59,187 bases of DNA from Phycisphaerae bacterium (GTDB taxonomy: Bacteria; Planctomycetota; Phycisphaerae; Phycisphaerales; SM1A02): assembly GCA_002702575.1 (NCBI GenBank), contig PAAJ01000025.1, positions 1 to 59,187 on the forward strand, given 5' to 3'. The position numbers and the translations under genes were made by a program. Of this stretch, positions 26,644 to 35,061 are shown in pieces (within the stretch, counting starts at the first letter, position 1; each line of letters starts with the position of its first letter). The notes below the pieces were generated by a model. The model saw nothing but the letters and a program-made list of their open reading frames with translations, had not been told where the DNA came from and searched no databases.

Positions 26644-27673
26644 CGGATCCTCGATTCTGCAGCATGCTCACGGAGAGCTCCACGGCATCGGGATATTCGA
26701 TTGCGGCAGCATTGAAGTCGACCACCATGGATTCGGGCACTGCAAGCATCGGATAGTCCCGGGCGATTTCCGGGTCCAAAGGAACATTGCCTGAAGTTGA
26801 TTCCGCAAGACTGCGAGCCACCTGCTCGGACAACAGCATCTCGACAAGCTGGACAGCGGCAGGATGCTCGGAACCGGAAACGACTGCAACGGTGTTGGGC
26901 ATCATGAAGGTGCCGACACCTTCGACCGGTCCGACATAGGCCATGGCCAGATTGGCGCCCAGACGATTGGCGGCTCGAACATCATCGGCATCCGTCAGGC
27001 CAATGTCAGCCTGTCCGGATCGAACGTCATCCACGACCGCCGCATTCCCGCCTGGAAGGACGCGAATACCGTTGGTGGCCAGTCCGTTGAGAAGCGTTTC
27101 GTATCGTCCAGCTTGATCCTGGGTCTCGTACCAGGTCTTCAAGGCCGCCATGTGGCCACCGGTCGTGCCGAAACGAGGATCCGCCATGACCAGTCGATTG
27201 CGCCATCGAGGTTCGGCGAGCTGCTCGAGCGAACGTGGAACTTCCGACTCATCGATCACGTCCGGGTCGTACACGAGGACCCGAGGCCTCGGCGAAAAAC
27301 CGAACCATTGGTTGCCTGGATCCTTCCACTCGATGAACCAGCTGTCGGTCACAGGAGATCGGCAGGATTGAAGAAGTCCTTCGCGGGCGAGCTGCATGGT
27401 CATGAAGGCTTCGGATGACCAGAAGACGTCCGCGATCGGAGTGTTTCGCTCTGCACGGATGCGATCGACCAGGCCGGTTGTCTTGGTGGCCTCGGTGTCT
27501 CCGACCATGTGGACCGTGACGCCGGTGGTTTCCGTGAAGGACTCCAGTACGGGCCGGGCGACATATTCATCAACCGAGACATAGACGACAAGTGGCGGAT
27601 CGGAGCGGTCACAGCCAAGCATCGACAACAGAATCAGACAACAGGCGGAGAGTCGAGCACTAGTTCTCGCCAC
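26630..27673 (-). CDS. Periplasmic binding lipoprotein, Fe(III)-type ABC transporter
   Basis: The protein resembles FbpA/FutA-like solute-binding proteins: VVYVSVDEYVARPVLESF, then TPIADVFWSSEAF, GIRVLPGGNAAVVDDVRSGQADIGLTDADD and MPNTVAVVSG. I chose the GTG at 27673 (347 residues) because it gives a clean lipoprotein signal (ARTSARLSACCLILLSMLGC) and has AAAGGG upstream; a GTG nine bases earlier is also possible. Cys21 would be lipidated. Ligand may be ferric iron or a phosphonate-type anion; the sequence alone does not decide. It overlaps the coiled-coil gene by 14 bases and the permease gene by 14. Confidence 0.86.
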   Translation of the reverse strand: MARTSARLSACCLILLSMLGCDRSDPPLVVYVSVDEYVARPVLESFTETTGVTVHMVGDTEATKTTGLVDRIRAERNTPIADVFWSSEAFMTMQLAREGLLQSCRSPVTDSWFIEWKDPGNQWFGFSPRPRVLVYDPDVIDESEVPRSLEQLAEPRWRNRLVMADPRFGTTGGHMAALKTWYETQDQAGRYETLLNGLATNGIRVLPGGNAAVVDDVRSGQADIGLTDADDVRAANRLGANLAMAYVGPVEGVGTFMMPNTVAVVSGSEHPAAVQLVEMLLSEQVARSLAESTSGNVPLDPEIARDYPMLAVPESMVVDFNAAAIEYPDAVELSVSMLQNRGSDAAP

Positions 27674-29450
27674 CAGATGCACCCTTTGCTGGTTTGTTGG
27701 CTGACTTGGACGCCTCGGATTCCGTTTCCTCCGAAGACGTCTCGTCCTTCTGGCCTTCCCGGGATTTCGCATCCGACTCGATCGCCTTTTCGACGGCATC
27801 CTTGTCACTGAAGTAGTGCTTCAAGGCATCGTGATACTGCCGAGGCAGCGGCGTTTCATCGATTGCTTCATCGAAGCCCTCGCTGGCCGCCTGCTGCGCC
27901 TGCCGCAACGTCATGGAGGATTCACCGATGTCAAGATCCCGATCAACGACCTGACGATCGACGATCGGTCCGTCACCGGCTTTTCCGGCATCCTGCCGCG
28001 CAACCAGTCCGGTATCGGTCTGTTCGACTCCGGCCGAATCACCCTTGCCGCGTTCACCGTTCTTGCCAGCAGCTTTGACGGCCGATTGCTTCGCGAGACC
28101 CTGCCCCAGCTTGTTGCACTGGCTCTGACATTCTCCCTGGGCATCCTTGGCTTTCTCGAGCATTTCCTGCTTCTGCTGCATCTTGCCGATTTCCTCGGAC
28201 ATCCCCTTGCAGCTGCCTGATTCAGACTTCTTCTCCGAGGGATTGCGACACTGTTCGCACGCCTGCTGAGATGCTTCAGAGAGTTTTTTCAACATCTCCT
28301 TGGCTTCGGATTCAGCTTCCGCTTTCTCGGACAACTTCTGCTTCTGGGATTCGTTGAGATCCCCCGCCTGTTCCAGTGCCTTCTTCAAGGCTTCGGGATC
28401 ATTGGCCAGTTCAGGATCCAGTCCCGCCTGCCTCAAAGCATCCCGCATCGCCTGCTGGTCCGAAGCGAGGTCGTCCAGTTGATCCGCCATGGATTCCATC
28501 GAATCAGCGATGTCCTTGCGCTCCGCCTCGGAGAGCTCACCTGAATCGATCTTGTCCTGCAGGTCTGAAAGTTGTTGCTGGGCCTCGTCGAATTCGCCTT
28601 TCGAAAGCGAGTCCATGAGGTCACTCACCGGACTGTCTTCAGAAGACTCGAGCGATTCGAGGGATTCCTTCAAGGACTCCATCGATTGCCCCTCCGGACC
28701 CTCGAGGATGTTCTCGAGATTCCTGTTGAGTTCGGTCAGACGCTTGAGTGCCTCGCGTCGAATGGATTCCTCGTCCTGCTTCTTCTCGAAGGAGGCGTCC
28801 GTCCGGGCATCGAGCTCTTCGAGCACTTCGGCCATCGCCTCGGAGAGTTCCGGATCCTCGCGGACCGCATTCACGGATGCCTCGACCGACTCCGTGGCAT
28901 CCGCTCGAACCTGCCTGAGATCAACCTCCTCCACCACACCCGGTGTGAAGACATCCCATTGTCCGAAGAGCGTGATGACCAACGCAACCAGAACGAGTGC
29001 AGGCGATCCCCACCAGAATGGCGGCGGTACCAGACGAAACTGTCGACGAACCTGCTCCCGTGTCTGCGGGGTTGCGGCGATCGACATCGCATCCTCGACA
29101 ACGGCTCTTGCGAAGGGGTCCTGACGATCCCGGCATGCGATGGCCGTCGACAGGCGATCCTTGAGTTGCAATCGATCATCCACTCGACGAGCGGTCTGCA
29201 TGGCATCGGGCCGTGATCTCCACCAGCCCGCCAGTCCAGCCAACAAGGCACCGGCGGACATCACGATGATCAACACCGTCCAAGGCAACCACGCGTTTGC
29301 ACCGAGTCGATCCACGACCGCAAGCACGACGGCAAGCAAGGCGAGATAGAGACAGGTCACGCTGAACCAGGCCAGGCCAGCATTGACTCGCTCGCGTCGT
29401 CTCACGATGCCGATGACACGCGTGATGTCCTGATTGTGCTGATCACTCAT
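27660..29450 (-). CDS. Membrane-anchored coiled-coil protein
   Basis: The 596-residue protein (ATG at 29450, MSDQHNQDITRVIGIVRRR) has two spans at about 24-72, a third near 150-170 (PALVLVALVITLFGQW), then about 400 residues of charged, Glu/Lys/Ser/Gln-rich sequence predicted helical or coiled coil. A cysteine cluster (CEQCRNP, GSCKGM, GECQSQC) sits near residues 410-470, which could bind metal or form disulphides. It ends Lys/Ala/Ser-rich. I recognise no enzyme domain; similar proteins accompany MoxR/vWA clusters in planctomycetes. It starts 34 bases after the two-span protein gene and its end overlaps the binding-protein gene. Confidence 0.75.
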   Translation of the reverse strand: MSDQHNQDITRVIGIVRRRERVNAGLAWFSVTCLYLALLAVVLAVVDRLGANAWLPWTVLIIVMSAGALLAGLAGWWRSRPDAMQTARRVDDRLQLKDRLSTAIACRDRQDPFARAVVEDAMSIAATPQTREQVRRQFRLVPPPFWWGSPALVLVALVITLFGQWDVFTPGVVEEVDLRQVRADATESVEASVNAVREDPELSEAMAEVLEELDARTDASFEKKQDEESIRREALKRLTELNRNLENILEGPEGQSMESLKESLESLESSEDSPVSDLMDSLSKGEFDEAQQQLSDLQDKIDSGELSEAERKDIADSMESMADQLDDLASDQQAMRDALRQAGLDPELANDPEALKKALEQAGDLNESQKQKLSEKAEAESEAKEMLKKLSEASQQACEQCRNPSEKKSESGSCKGMSEEIGKMQQKQEMLEKAKDAQGECQSQCNKLGQGLAKQSAVKAAGKNGERGKGDSAGVEQTDTGLVARQDAGKAGDGPIVDRQVVDRDLDIGESSMTLRQAQQAASEGFDEAIDETPLPRQYHDALKHYFSDKDAVEKAIESDAKSREGQKDETSSEETESEASKSANKPAKGASGGEN

Positions 29451-29484
29451 GACGGCATTCCGGGGTGGGAACCACGATTCAAGT

Positions 29485-30063
29485 TTACCCCTCGGCGGTG
29501 GACTTGGAAGCACTCATGGCTCTCTTGCGGGCTTGAACGCGGAGAATGAGGCCGACAACCAGCAGCCCGAGCCCTACGGGACCGATCAGGGCGGTCGCCA
29601 ATACCGAGATGATGATCGGAATGACGATCGATGCGATCGGAGTCCGACCATAGGCATAGACGGCCCGGTGATCATCGCCCGCAGACGCCCGTCCGATCAG
29701 CTTCCATGAGCCGGCTGAAAGATTCGCCTTTCCGATGTACCGGCCCCGTCGACCGCCAATGCGGTAGTTGGCAGACACCAACGGCTTTTCGATGCTCGCC
29801 GAAGCACCATCATCCAGGGATTCCAGTTCGAAGGTGAAGGTCGAGTCTTCCGGAGAGACATACAGCGTCCCCTCGTAATCGGTCCGGGGTTCGTAGGCGA
29901 GAAAAAACGGGCCGGGTGTGTCCATCGTGAATTCAACCGTTCCAGGCATGAGGACCTGCTTCATGTTGAATCTGGAAAGTGAGAACACGACACCGATCAC
30001 GAGAATCAGAACGGAGCAGATCAGGAGCAGCGTGCCCAGGACGATCCACCGCCTGCTGTTCAT
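29485..30063 (-). CDS. Two-span membrane protein of unknown function
   Basis: The 192-residue protein has an N-terminal span (about 8-31), an exported domain of about 110 residues with beta-strand character (GPFFLAYEPRTDYEGTLYVS), and a C-terminal hydrophobic hairpin (about 145-180), ending in a short basic tail. No family recognised. The exported domain resembles small beta sandwiches by pattern only. It overlaps the DHH gene by four bases, so it is translated with it, and precedes the coiled-coil gene. Confidence 0.7.
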   Translation of the reverse strand: MNSRRWIVLGTLLLICSVLILVIGVVFSLSRFNMKQVLMPGTVEFTMDTPGPFFLAYEPRTDYEGTLYVSPEDSTFTFELESLDDGASASIEKPLVSANYRIGGRRGRYIGKANLSAGSWKLIGRASAGDDHRAVYAYGRTPIASIVIPIIISVLATALIGPVGLGLLVVGLILRVQARKRAMSASKSTAEG

Positions 30064-31082
30064 GATGATGCCAAACCTGTTTTCAGAGCCTGCCGCACAG
30101 CCTGATCGGCCTCTTGTGGAGTCCCCGCGAATCGAGCGCCTGCCGCATGCACATGCCCGCCACCGCCAAGTGTCCTGGCCAACTGACTCACATCAACGAA
30201 GTCACCACCAATCTGTTTTGGTGGTTTGGATCGGAAGCTGATCTTGGTCTCCTTGCCATTCTCGCTGTACAGCAACAAGGCACATTCGACGGATTCGATG
30301 GCAAGCGGCATGTTCACCGTACCGGCCAGCTCACCCGGTGATCCTCCGGAGTCCTTGAAATCGGAGGGGAGCAGCGTCATCAAGGCGCATCGACCGTCCA
30401 TCACGTAGTCGATCGAATTCAACGCACGCGCCTGCAATGCAAGACGCGTGGGCTTCGCCGTCTCCTCGATGGTTCGGAAGAGTCCATCACGATTGATGCC
30501 GGTCTGAAGAAGTTCGGAAGCCATGGCAAACGCCCGACTGTCCGCATTGCTGAAACGGAACCAGCCCGTGTCCGTCGCCAGCCCGCAGAAGAGTGCTTCG
30601 GCAACACTCTCAGGTCCTCCCTGGATGGGGAGTCCCATCGCCTCGATGAGAGACTTCACCAATACGGTTGCGGATGCCGCGGACGAATCCACCAGACGCA
30701 TTGAACCGATGTCATCACCCGAGGCATGATGGTCGACGACGATGACGCGTTCATACCGTTCTCGGATCCAGTCCGCGATGGGCTCGACCTGGCTGAAAGC
30801 ACCCGTGTCGACGACAAGAACCAGGTCCTCACCCCCACGGGGCATCTGCTGATCGGCATCGATCCAGGGTGTCGATCCCGCAATGGCTCTCATGGCCGAC
30901 GTCACGGGGCCCATCAACAGGATTTCGACATCGAGCATCGAATCCAGTGCCCGTTTCAGGGCCAGTGTGGATCCCATCGCATCGCCATCAGGCTTCGCGT
31001 GGGTCGTGACGATGACTCGAGTGGATTCGCCGACTCTCTGGGCGATGGTCTTCAGATCGGTATTCGATTGATAGCTGAACAT
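30060..31082 (-). CDS. DHH/DHHA1 phosphoesterase (NrnA-like nanoRNase/pAp phosphatase)
   Basis: From the ATG at 31082 the protein has 340 residues: motif I THAKPDGDAMGS (about 27-38), the Asp of VVDTGAFSQ, the name motif VVDHHASGDD (115-124), and a C-terminal DHHA1 domain with GGGGHVHAAGARF. All metal-binding positions are kept. NrnA-type enzymes degrade 2-5 nt RNA fragments and pAp; RecJ is excluded by length. It begins 11 bases after ribF ends. The nearby ribosome/RNA context is not special, so the substrate remains a family-level guess. Confidence 0.9.
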   Translation of the reverse strand: MFSYQSNTDLKTIAQRVGESTRVIVTTHAKPDGDAMGSTLALKRALDSMLDVEILLMGPVTSAMRAIAGSTPWIDADQQMPRGGEDLVLVVDTGAFSQVEPIADWIRERYERVIVVDHHASGDDIGSMRLVDSSAASATVLVKSLIEAMGLPIQGGPESVAEALFCGLATDTGWFRFSNADSRAFAMASELLQTGINRDGLFRTIEETAKPTRLALQARALNSIDYVMDGRCALMTLLPSDFKDSGGSPGELAGTVNMPLAIESVECALLLYSENGKETKISFRSKPPKQIGGDFVDVSQLARTLGGGGHVHAAGARFAGTPQEADQAVRQALKTGLASS

Positions 31083-31093
31083 GGATGAGGACT

Positions 31094-31993
31094 CTACACG
31101 CTCACCAGATCCCGGATGCGTTCCAGGTCCCTGGACATGGCATTCTTCAGAGAGTCGATGGAGTCGAAGATCAACTGTTCGCGGATCCAATGGTCAACAT
31201 CGACTTTCAGCGGCCAGTCGTACGCCCCGACTTCACCCTGGAAATCCAGCAGGTGAACCTCACAGGTTCTTACGACATCATCAAAGGTCGGATTGGTCCC
31301 GACGCTGATGGCGGCAACATGCACCTCCCCAGACTCCAGGTAGGCCCGTCCCGCATAGACCCCGTCTCTTGGGAGAACCAGATCTCCGGTATCCAGATTG
31401 GCGGTTGGACAACCGATCTCGCGCCCTCGTTGATGACCTTTGACGACGATGCCCTCCAGCTGCCATGGTCTCCCCAGCAGCTTGGCGGCGTCTCGGACAC
31501 GACCACGCTGGATCAGATCGCGGATCACCGAACTACGAACGGCCACGATGGTGCCGTCCTGCAGCTGGCCCTCGATGTCCTCGACCAACAGGACATCAAA
31601 GCCACGTTGCGAACCAACGGCTTTCAGTTTTTCGACATCACCGGCACGACGGGCACCGAAACGAAAATCCCGGCCTTCCAGGATGCAGGTCGGTTCGAAT
31701 TGCCCGAGGATGTGATCGAGGAACTGATCGGGCGTCTGCTGCAGGAACGCTTGGTTGGGCTCGAGAACATGAACGATGTCCACACCAGCCTCTTTCAAGG
31801 CGGCCGTTCTCTGCCGATCTGTCATCAGTCGCCAAAAACGCTTCTCGGGCGACAGGACCACAGCAGGTGCCGGCTCGAATGTGACCACAACAACCGCCCC
31901 CTCCGATCCCACGGCGGCTCGTGCCTGGTCGATAATCCCGCGGTGCCCTGCGTGAACGCCATCGAACATACCGATTGTCAATGCGGTGGCCAT
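31094..31993 (-). CDS. ribF: Bifunctional riboflavin kinase / FAD synthetase
   Basis: The 299-residue protein has an N-terminal nucleotidyltransferase domain with GMFDGVHAGHRGII (HxGH motif) and the site ILEGRDFRFGARRAGD, and a C-terminal flavokinase domain (GHQRGREIGCPTANL, LPRDGVYAG, and VHLLDFQGEVGAYDWPL). It converts riboflavin to FMN and then FAD, cofactors for the reductase, pyrD and other flavoproteins of this region. The ATG at 31993 gives the canonical start (MATALTIGMFDG). It heads the long minus-strand run and is divergent from the glutamate dehydrogenase gene, 95 bases away. Confidence 0.94.
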   Translation of the reverse strand: MATALTIGMFDGVHAGHRGIIDQARAAVGSEGAVVVVTFEPAPAVVLSPEKRFWRLMTDRQRTAALKEAGVDIVHVLEPNQAFLQQTPDQFLDHILGQFEPTCILEGRDFRFGARRAGDVEKLKAVGSQRGFDVLLVEDIEGQLQDGTIVAVRSSVIRDLIQRGRVRDAAKLLGRPWQLEGIVVKGHQRGREIGCPTANLDTGDLVLPRDGVYAGRAYLESGEVHVAAISVGTNPTFDDVVRTCEVHLLDFQGEVGAYDWPLKVDVDHWIREQLIFDSIDSLKNAMSRDLERIRDLVSV

Positions 31994-32088
31994 GTCAATG
32001 AGAGTACAGCGACACGCGCAGGGCCGAAAGCACACTTCTAAGAAGATCCGCCATTGCAGCGGCACATGGAGGCGGATACAGTTTCGCG

Positions 32089-35061
32089 ATGGCCAGCGAA
32101 TCCAGCACATCCATGACGAGCACCCCTGAACAGCCCGACAGGCCCGAGGTTGTGATCGACCAGATCACCAATGGCTTGCGGTCGCAATCCGAGCAGGTCG
32201 TGCCATGGTTCCTCGAACAGATGCCTCCGACCTATTTCCAGGACACGGATGAGGAAACGCGACTGGTGCATCTTCGGGCCATCATCGCGGCCCGTGCGTC
32301 AGGGCGGCCCATCGAGATGACGCTTCGCAGCGAGGATGGCTCCCAGTGGACGTCCATGAGGCCTCTGGACTATCCGGGTGTCCTCGCCGAGCTGGTCTCG
32401 GAACTGCCCAAGGACCAGCCACTCCGTGCCGCCAAGATCCATACGGCTCATGATGGCTCTCTGGTCATCGACACCTTCGAGTTCGGTGACAGCGCCCGAT
32501 GCGATCTGAGCGATCCCGATCAGAAGGCCAAGCTGAACGAATTCCTCGAATACGCGCAGCAGGCGCAACCCGACTGGAACGAAGCCACGCTGACGGATTT
32601 CCTCGAACGCTGTTCGGCCGACTACATGCTCACCTTGACGCCGCTGCGTCTGCACAAGCACTGGGACATGTACAAGCAGATCACGGGTACCGACGGAACG
32701 GTCATCACGCTTGAACCGGAACTCGATCCGACACAGACCAGGATCTCGATCGCCGTGGGCAACAGCACCAGGCGGACCATGCTGGAACGACTGGCCGCTC
32801 GTCTGAGCCAGTCGGAGATCAATATCCATCGAGCCTATCTGGACAGCATCGATGACGGCGACAATGGAACGATCAGCCTGATTGGATTCGTCGTCCAGGG
32901 ACCGGAAGGCCCGATTGATCCCGATGGTGCCCTGTGGGCACGTGTCCAACATGATCTTCGCAGGATCAAATGGGTCCACCAGCGAAGCCTCGAACTCAGC
33001 CGTCGACACCATGACATTGATCTGACCCATGCAGAACTGCATGAGGCGCTTTGCGATCTCGTCCACCAGCGACTGGTGAAACTGAATCGGTACGCCTTCA
33101 CGGCTGAACGCATTCGAAGACTCGCCGAAGACAACATCGATCTGTCCATGGCGGTCTGCGACCTGTTCCTCGATCGATTCAATCCCCATCACCCGCTGGA
33201 TGAAGCCGTCTTCCAGGATCGCTCCATCGCCATCAGTGAGCGATTCGAGGATGAGGTGGATCTCGAGGATGCCAGGACCGTCTTGAAGTCGATGCTGACT
33301 GCCACGAGCCAGGTCCTGAAAACGAACATCTATGTCACCGAGCGTTATGGACTCTCGATGAGACTGGACCCCTCCTTCCTGACTTCGGAGGATCGGCCTG
33401 AAGTTCCATTCGGCGTCTTCTTCGTCCATGGACGCGCATCCAACGGATTCCATGTCCGTTTCCGGGATATCGCGCGTGGTGGCATCCGAGCGGTCGTACC
33501 CAAGAGTGCCGCTCAGCATGCACGGGAAACGGAACGACTCTATGACGAAGCCTACGGGCTCGCACACGCTCAGCAGCTGAAGAACAAGGACATTCCTGAG
33601 GGCGGCTCGAAAGCAGCTGTTCTCGTGGAACCCGATGCGCGTGTCGACCGGGCCATCAAGGGATTCGTCGATTCGCTGCTCGACCTGATCACTCCGGATG
33701 AGCGGGTCCAGAGCCAGATCGTCGATCTGCTGGGCGAGAAGGAACTGCTCTATCTCGGACCAGATGAAAACATCACACCAACACTCATCGACTGGATCGT
33801 TGAACGCGCCCAGAGACGCGGATACCCGGTCCCCACGGCCCTGATGAGTTCAAAGCCGGGCGCGGGCATCAACCACAAGGAATACGGCGTGACCTCCGAG
33901 GGTGTCGCCGTCTTCCTGGAAGTCGGGCTCAAGGCCATCGGCATCGACCCACGGGAACAGAGCTTCTCCGTGAAGATCACGGGTGGCCCGGATGGCGACG
34001 TCGGCGGCAACCTGATCAAGATTCTCGTCCGGGATTTCGGCAAGAACGTGCGGTTCGTCGGGATCGCGGATGGCAGCGGCTCCGGCGAGTGCCCAGAGGG
34101 ACTCGAGCACGAAGAGCTGCTGAGGCTCGTCGACTCGGGACTCCCGATCGCCGACTACAACGCCGACAAGCTTCCCAGTTCTGGTCGGGTGACCAGCCTG
34201 GATGAACCCGATGGTGTTCGACTTCGAAACTCCCTTCACAACAGGGTGATCGCCGATGCGTTTGTTCCCTGCGGCGGTCGGCCAGCCACCATTCATGAAC
34301 GGAACTGGAAGGATTTCCTGCGACCGGACGGCTCATCCTCGAGTCGAATCGTGGTCGAGGGCGCCAACCTCTTCCTGACACCGGATGCCAGATCCGAGCT
34401 GTCCTCGACCGGGGCTCTGATCTTCAAGGATTCCTCCGCCAACAAGTGCGGTGTGATCTGCTCGAGCTACGAGATCATCGCCAGCATGCTGTTGACCACC
34501 GAGGAATTCCTGGCGATCAAACCGCAGTTCGTGAAGGAAGTCATCGAGAAGCTGCGCAGCTTCGCCCGACGTGAAGCCCAGCTGCTCGTCAGGCTCTACC
34601 AGCAGAACTCCGACGTCCAGCTTCCTGAAATGAGCATTCGCCTCAGTCGTTCGGTGATTCGCACGTCGGATGCCATCGAGGCAGCCATCAGCGAACTGAA
34701 AGGCGACGACCTCGAACTCATGAGAGGTGTGATCTTCGAACACCTCCCCGCCTCGCTGCTGGAAGTCGCCAGAGATCGAATCCAAAGCAACATCCCGCAG
34801 ACCTACCTCCAGTGGATGGCTGCCAAATCACTCGCCGCGAGACTGGTCTATCGCGAGGGCATCGACCCACTCGAGAAGATGCCTTCAGGCACGATCTGCT
34901 CCATGGCGCTCGACTTCCTCCGACTCGAACAGGAGCGAGATGAACTGGCAGCGGAAGTCGACTGTTGCACGCTGCCACATGCGGATCGAATCGCCAACCT
35001 GCTGAGGCAGACTGGAATCCTCAGCACCATCATCGACAAGAACCACGGCGAGACCTCATGA
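32089..35061 (+). CDS. Large NAD-type glutamate dehydrogenase (about 110 kDa)
   Basis: The 990-residue protein oxidatively deaminates glutamate to 2-oxoglutarate. The N-terminal half (1-430) is a regulatory/ACT-like region; the catalytic part has ARGGIRAVVPKSA, the Lys-containing GGSKAAVLVEPDAR (505 onward), YLGPDENITPTLIDW (about 555-569) and the Rossmann segment KITGGPDGDVGGNLIKIL (about 630). Length sits between the small hexameric GDHs (about 450) and the 1600-residue L-180 class, close to the 115-kDa class known from fungi and some bacteria. The ATG at 32089 has no strong ribosome site. The exported-protein gene downstream overlaps its stop by four bases. Confidence 0.88.
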   Translation: MASESSTSMTSTPEQPDRPEVVIDQITNGLRSQSEQVVPWFLEQMPPTYFQDTDEETRLVHLRAIIAARASGRPIEMTLRSEDGSQWTSMRPLDYPGVLAELVSELPKDQPLRAAKIHTAHDGSLVIDTFEFGDSARCDLSDPDQKAKLNEFLEYAQQAQPDWNEATLTDFLERCSADYMLTLTPLRLHKHWDMYKQITGTDGTVITLEPELDPTQTRISIAVGNSTRRTMLERLAARLSQSEINIHRAYLDSIDDGDNGTISLIGFVVQGPEGPIDPDGALWARVQHDLRRIKWVHQRSLELSRRHHDIDLTHAELHEALCDLVHQRLVKLNRYAFTAERIRRLAEDNIDLSMAVCDLFLDRFNPHHPLDEAVFQDRSIAISERFEDEVDLEDARTVLKSMLTATSQVLKTNIYVTERYGLSMRLDPSFLTSEDRPEVPFGVFFVHGRASNGFHVRFRDIARGGIRAVVPKSAAQHARETERLYDEAYGLAHAQQLKNKDIPEGGSKAAVLVEPDARVDRAIKGFVDSLLDLITPDERVQSQIVDLLGEKELLYLGPDENITPTLIDWIVERAQRRGYPVPTALMSSKPGAGINHKEYGVTSEGVAVFLEVGLKAIGIDPREQSFSVKITGGPDGDVGGNLIKILVRDFGKNVRFVGIADGSGSGECPEGLEHEELLRLVDSGLPIADYNADKLPSSGRVTSLDEPDGVRLRNSLHNRVIADAFVPCGGRPATIHERNWKDFLRPDGSSSSRIVVEGANLFLTPDARSELSSTGALIFKDSSANKCGVICSSYEIIASMLLTTEEFLAIKPQFVKEVIEKLRSFARREAQLLVRLYQQNSDVQLPEMSIRLSRSVIRTSDAIEAAISELKGDDLELMRGVIFEHLPASLLEVARDRIQSNIPQTYLQWMAAKSLAARLVYREGIDPLEKMPSGTICSMALDFLRLEQERDELAAEVDCCTLPHADRIANLLRQTGILSTIIDKNHGETS

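Noticed and set aside
32299-33567. 422-codon frame on the minus strand, opposite glutamate dehydrogenase
   Set aside because: An antisense shadow of a high-G+C gene; the glutamate dehydrogenase motifs are unambiguous on the other strand.
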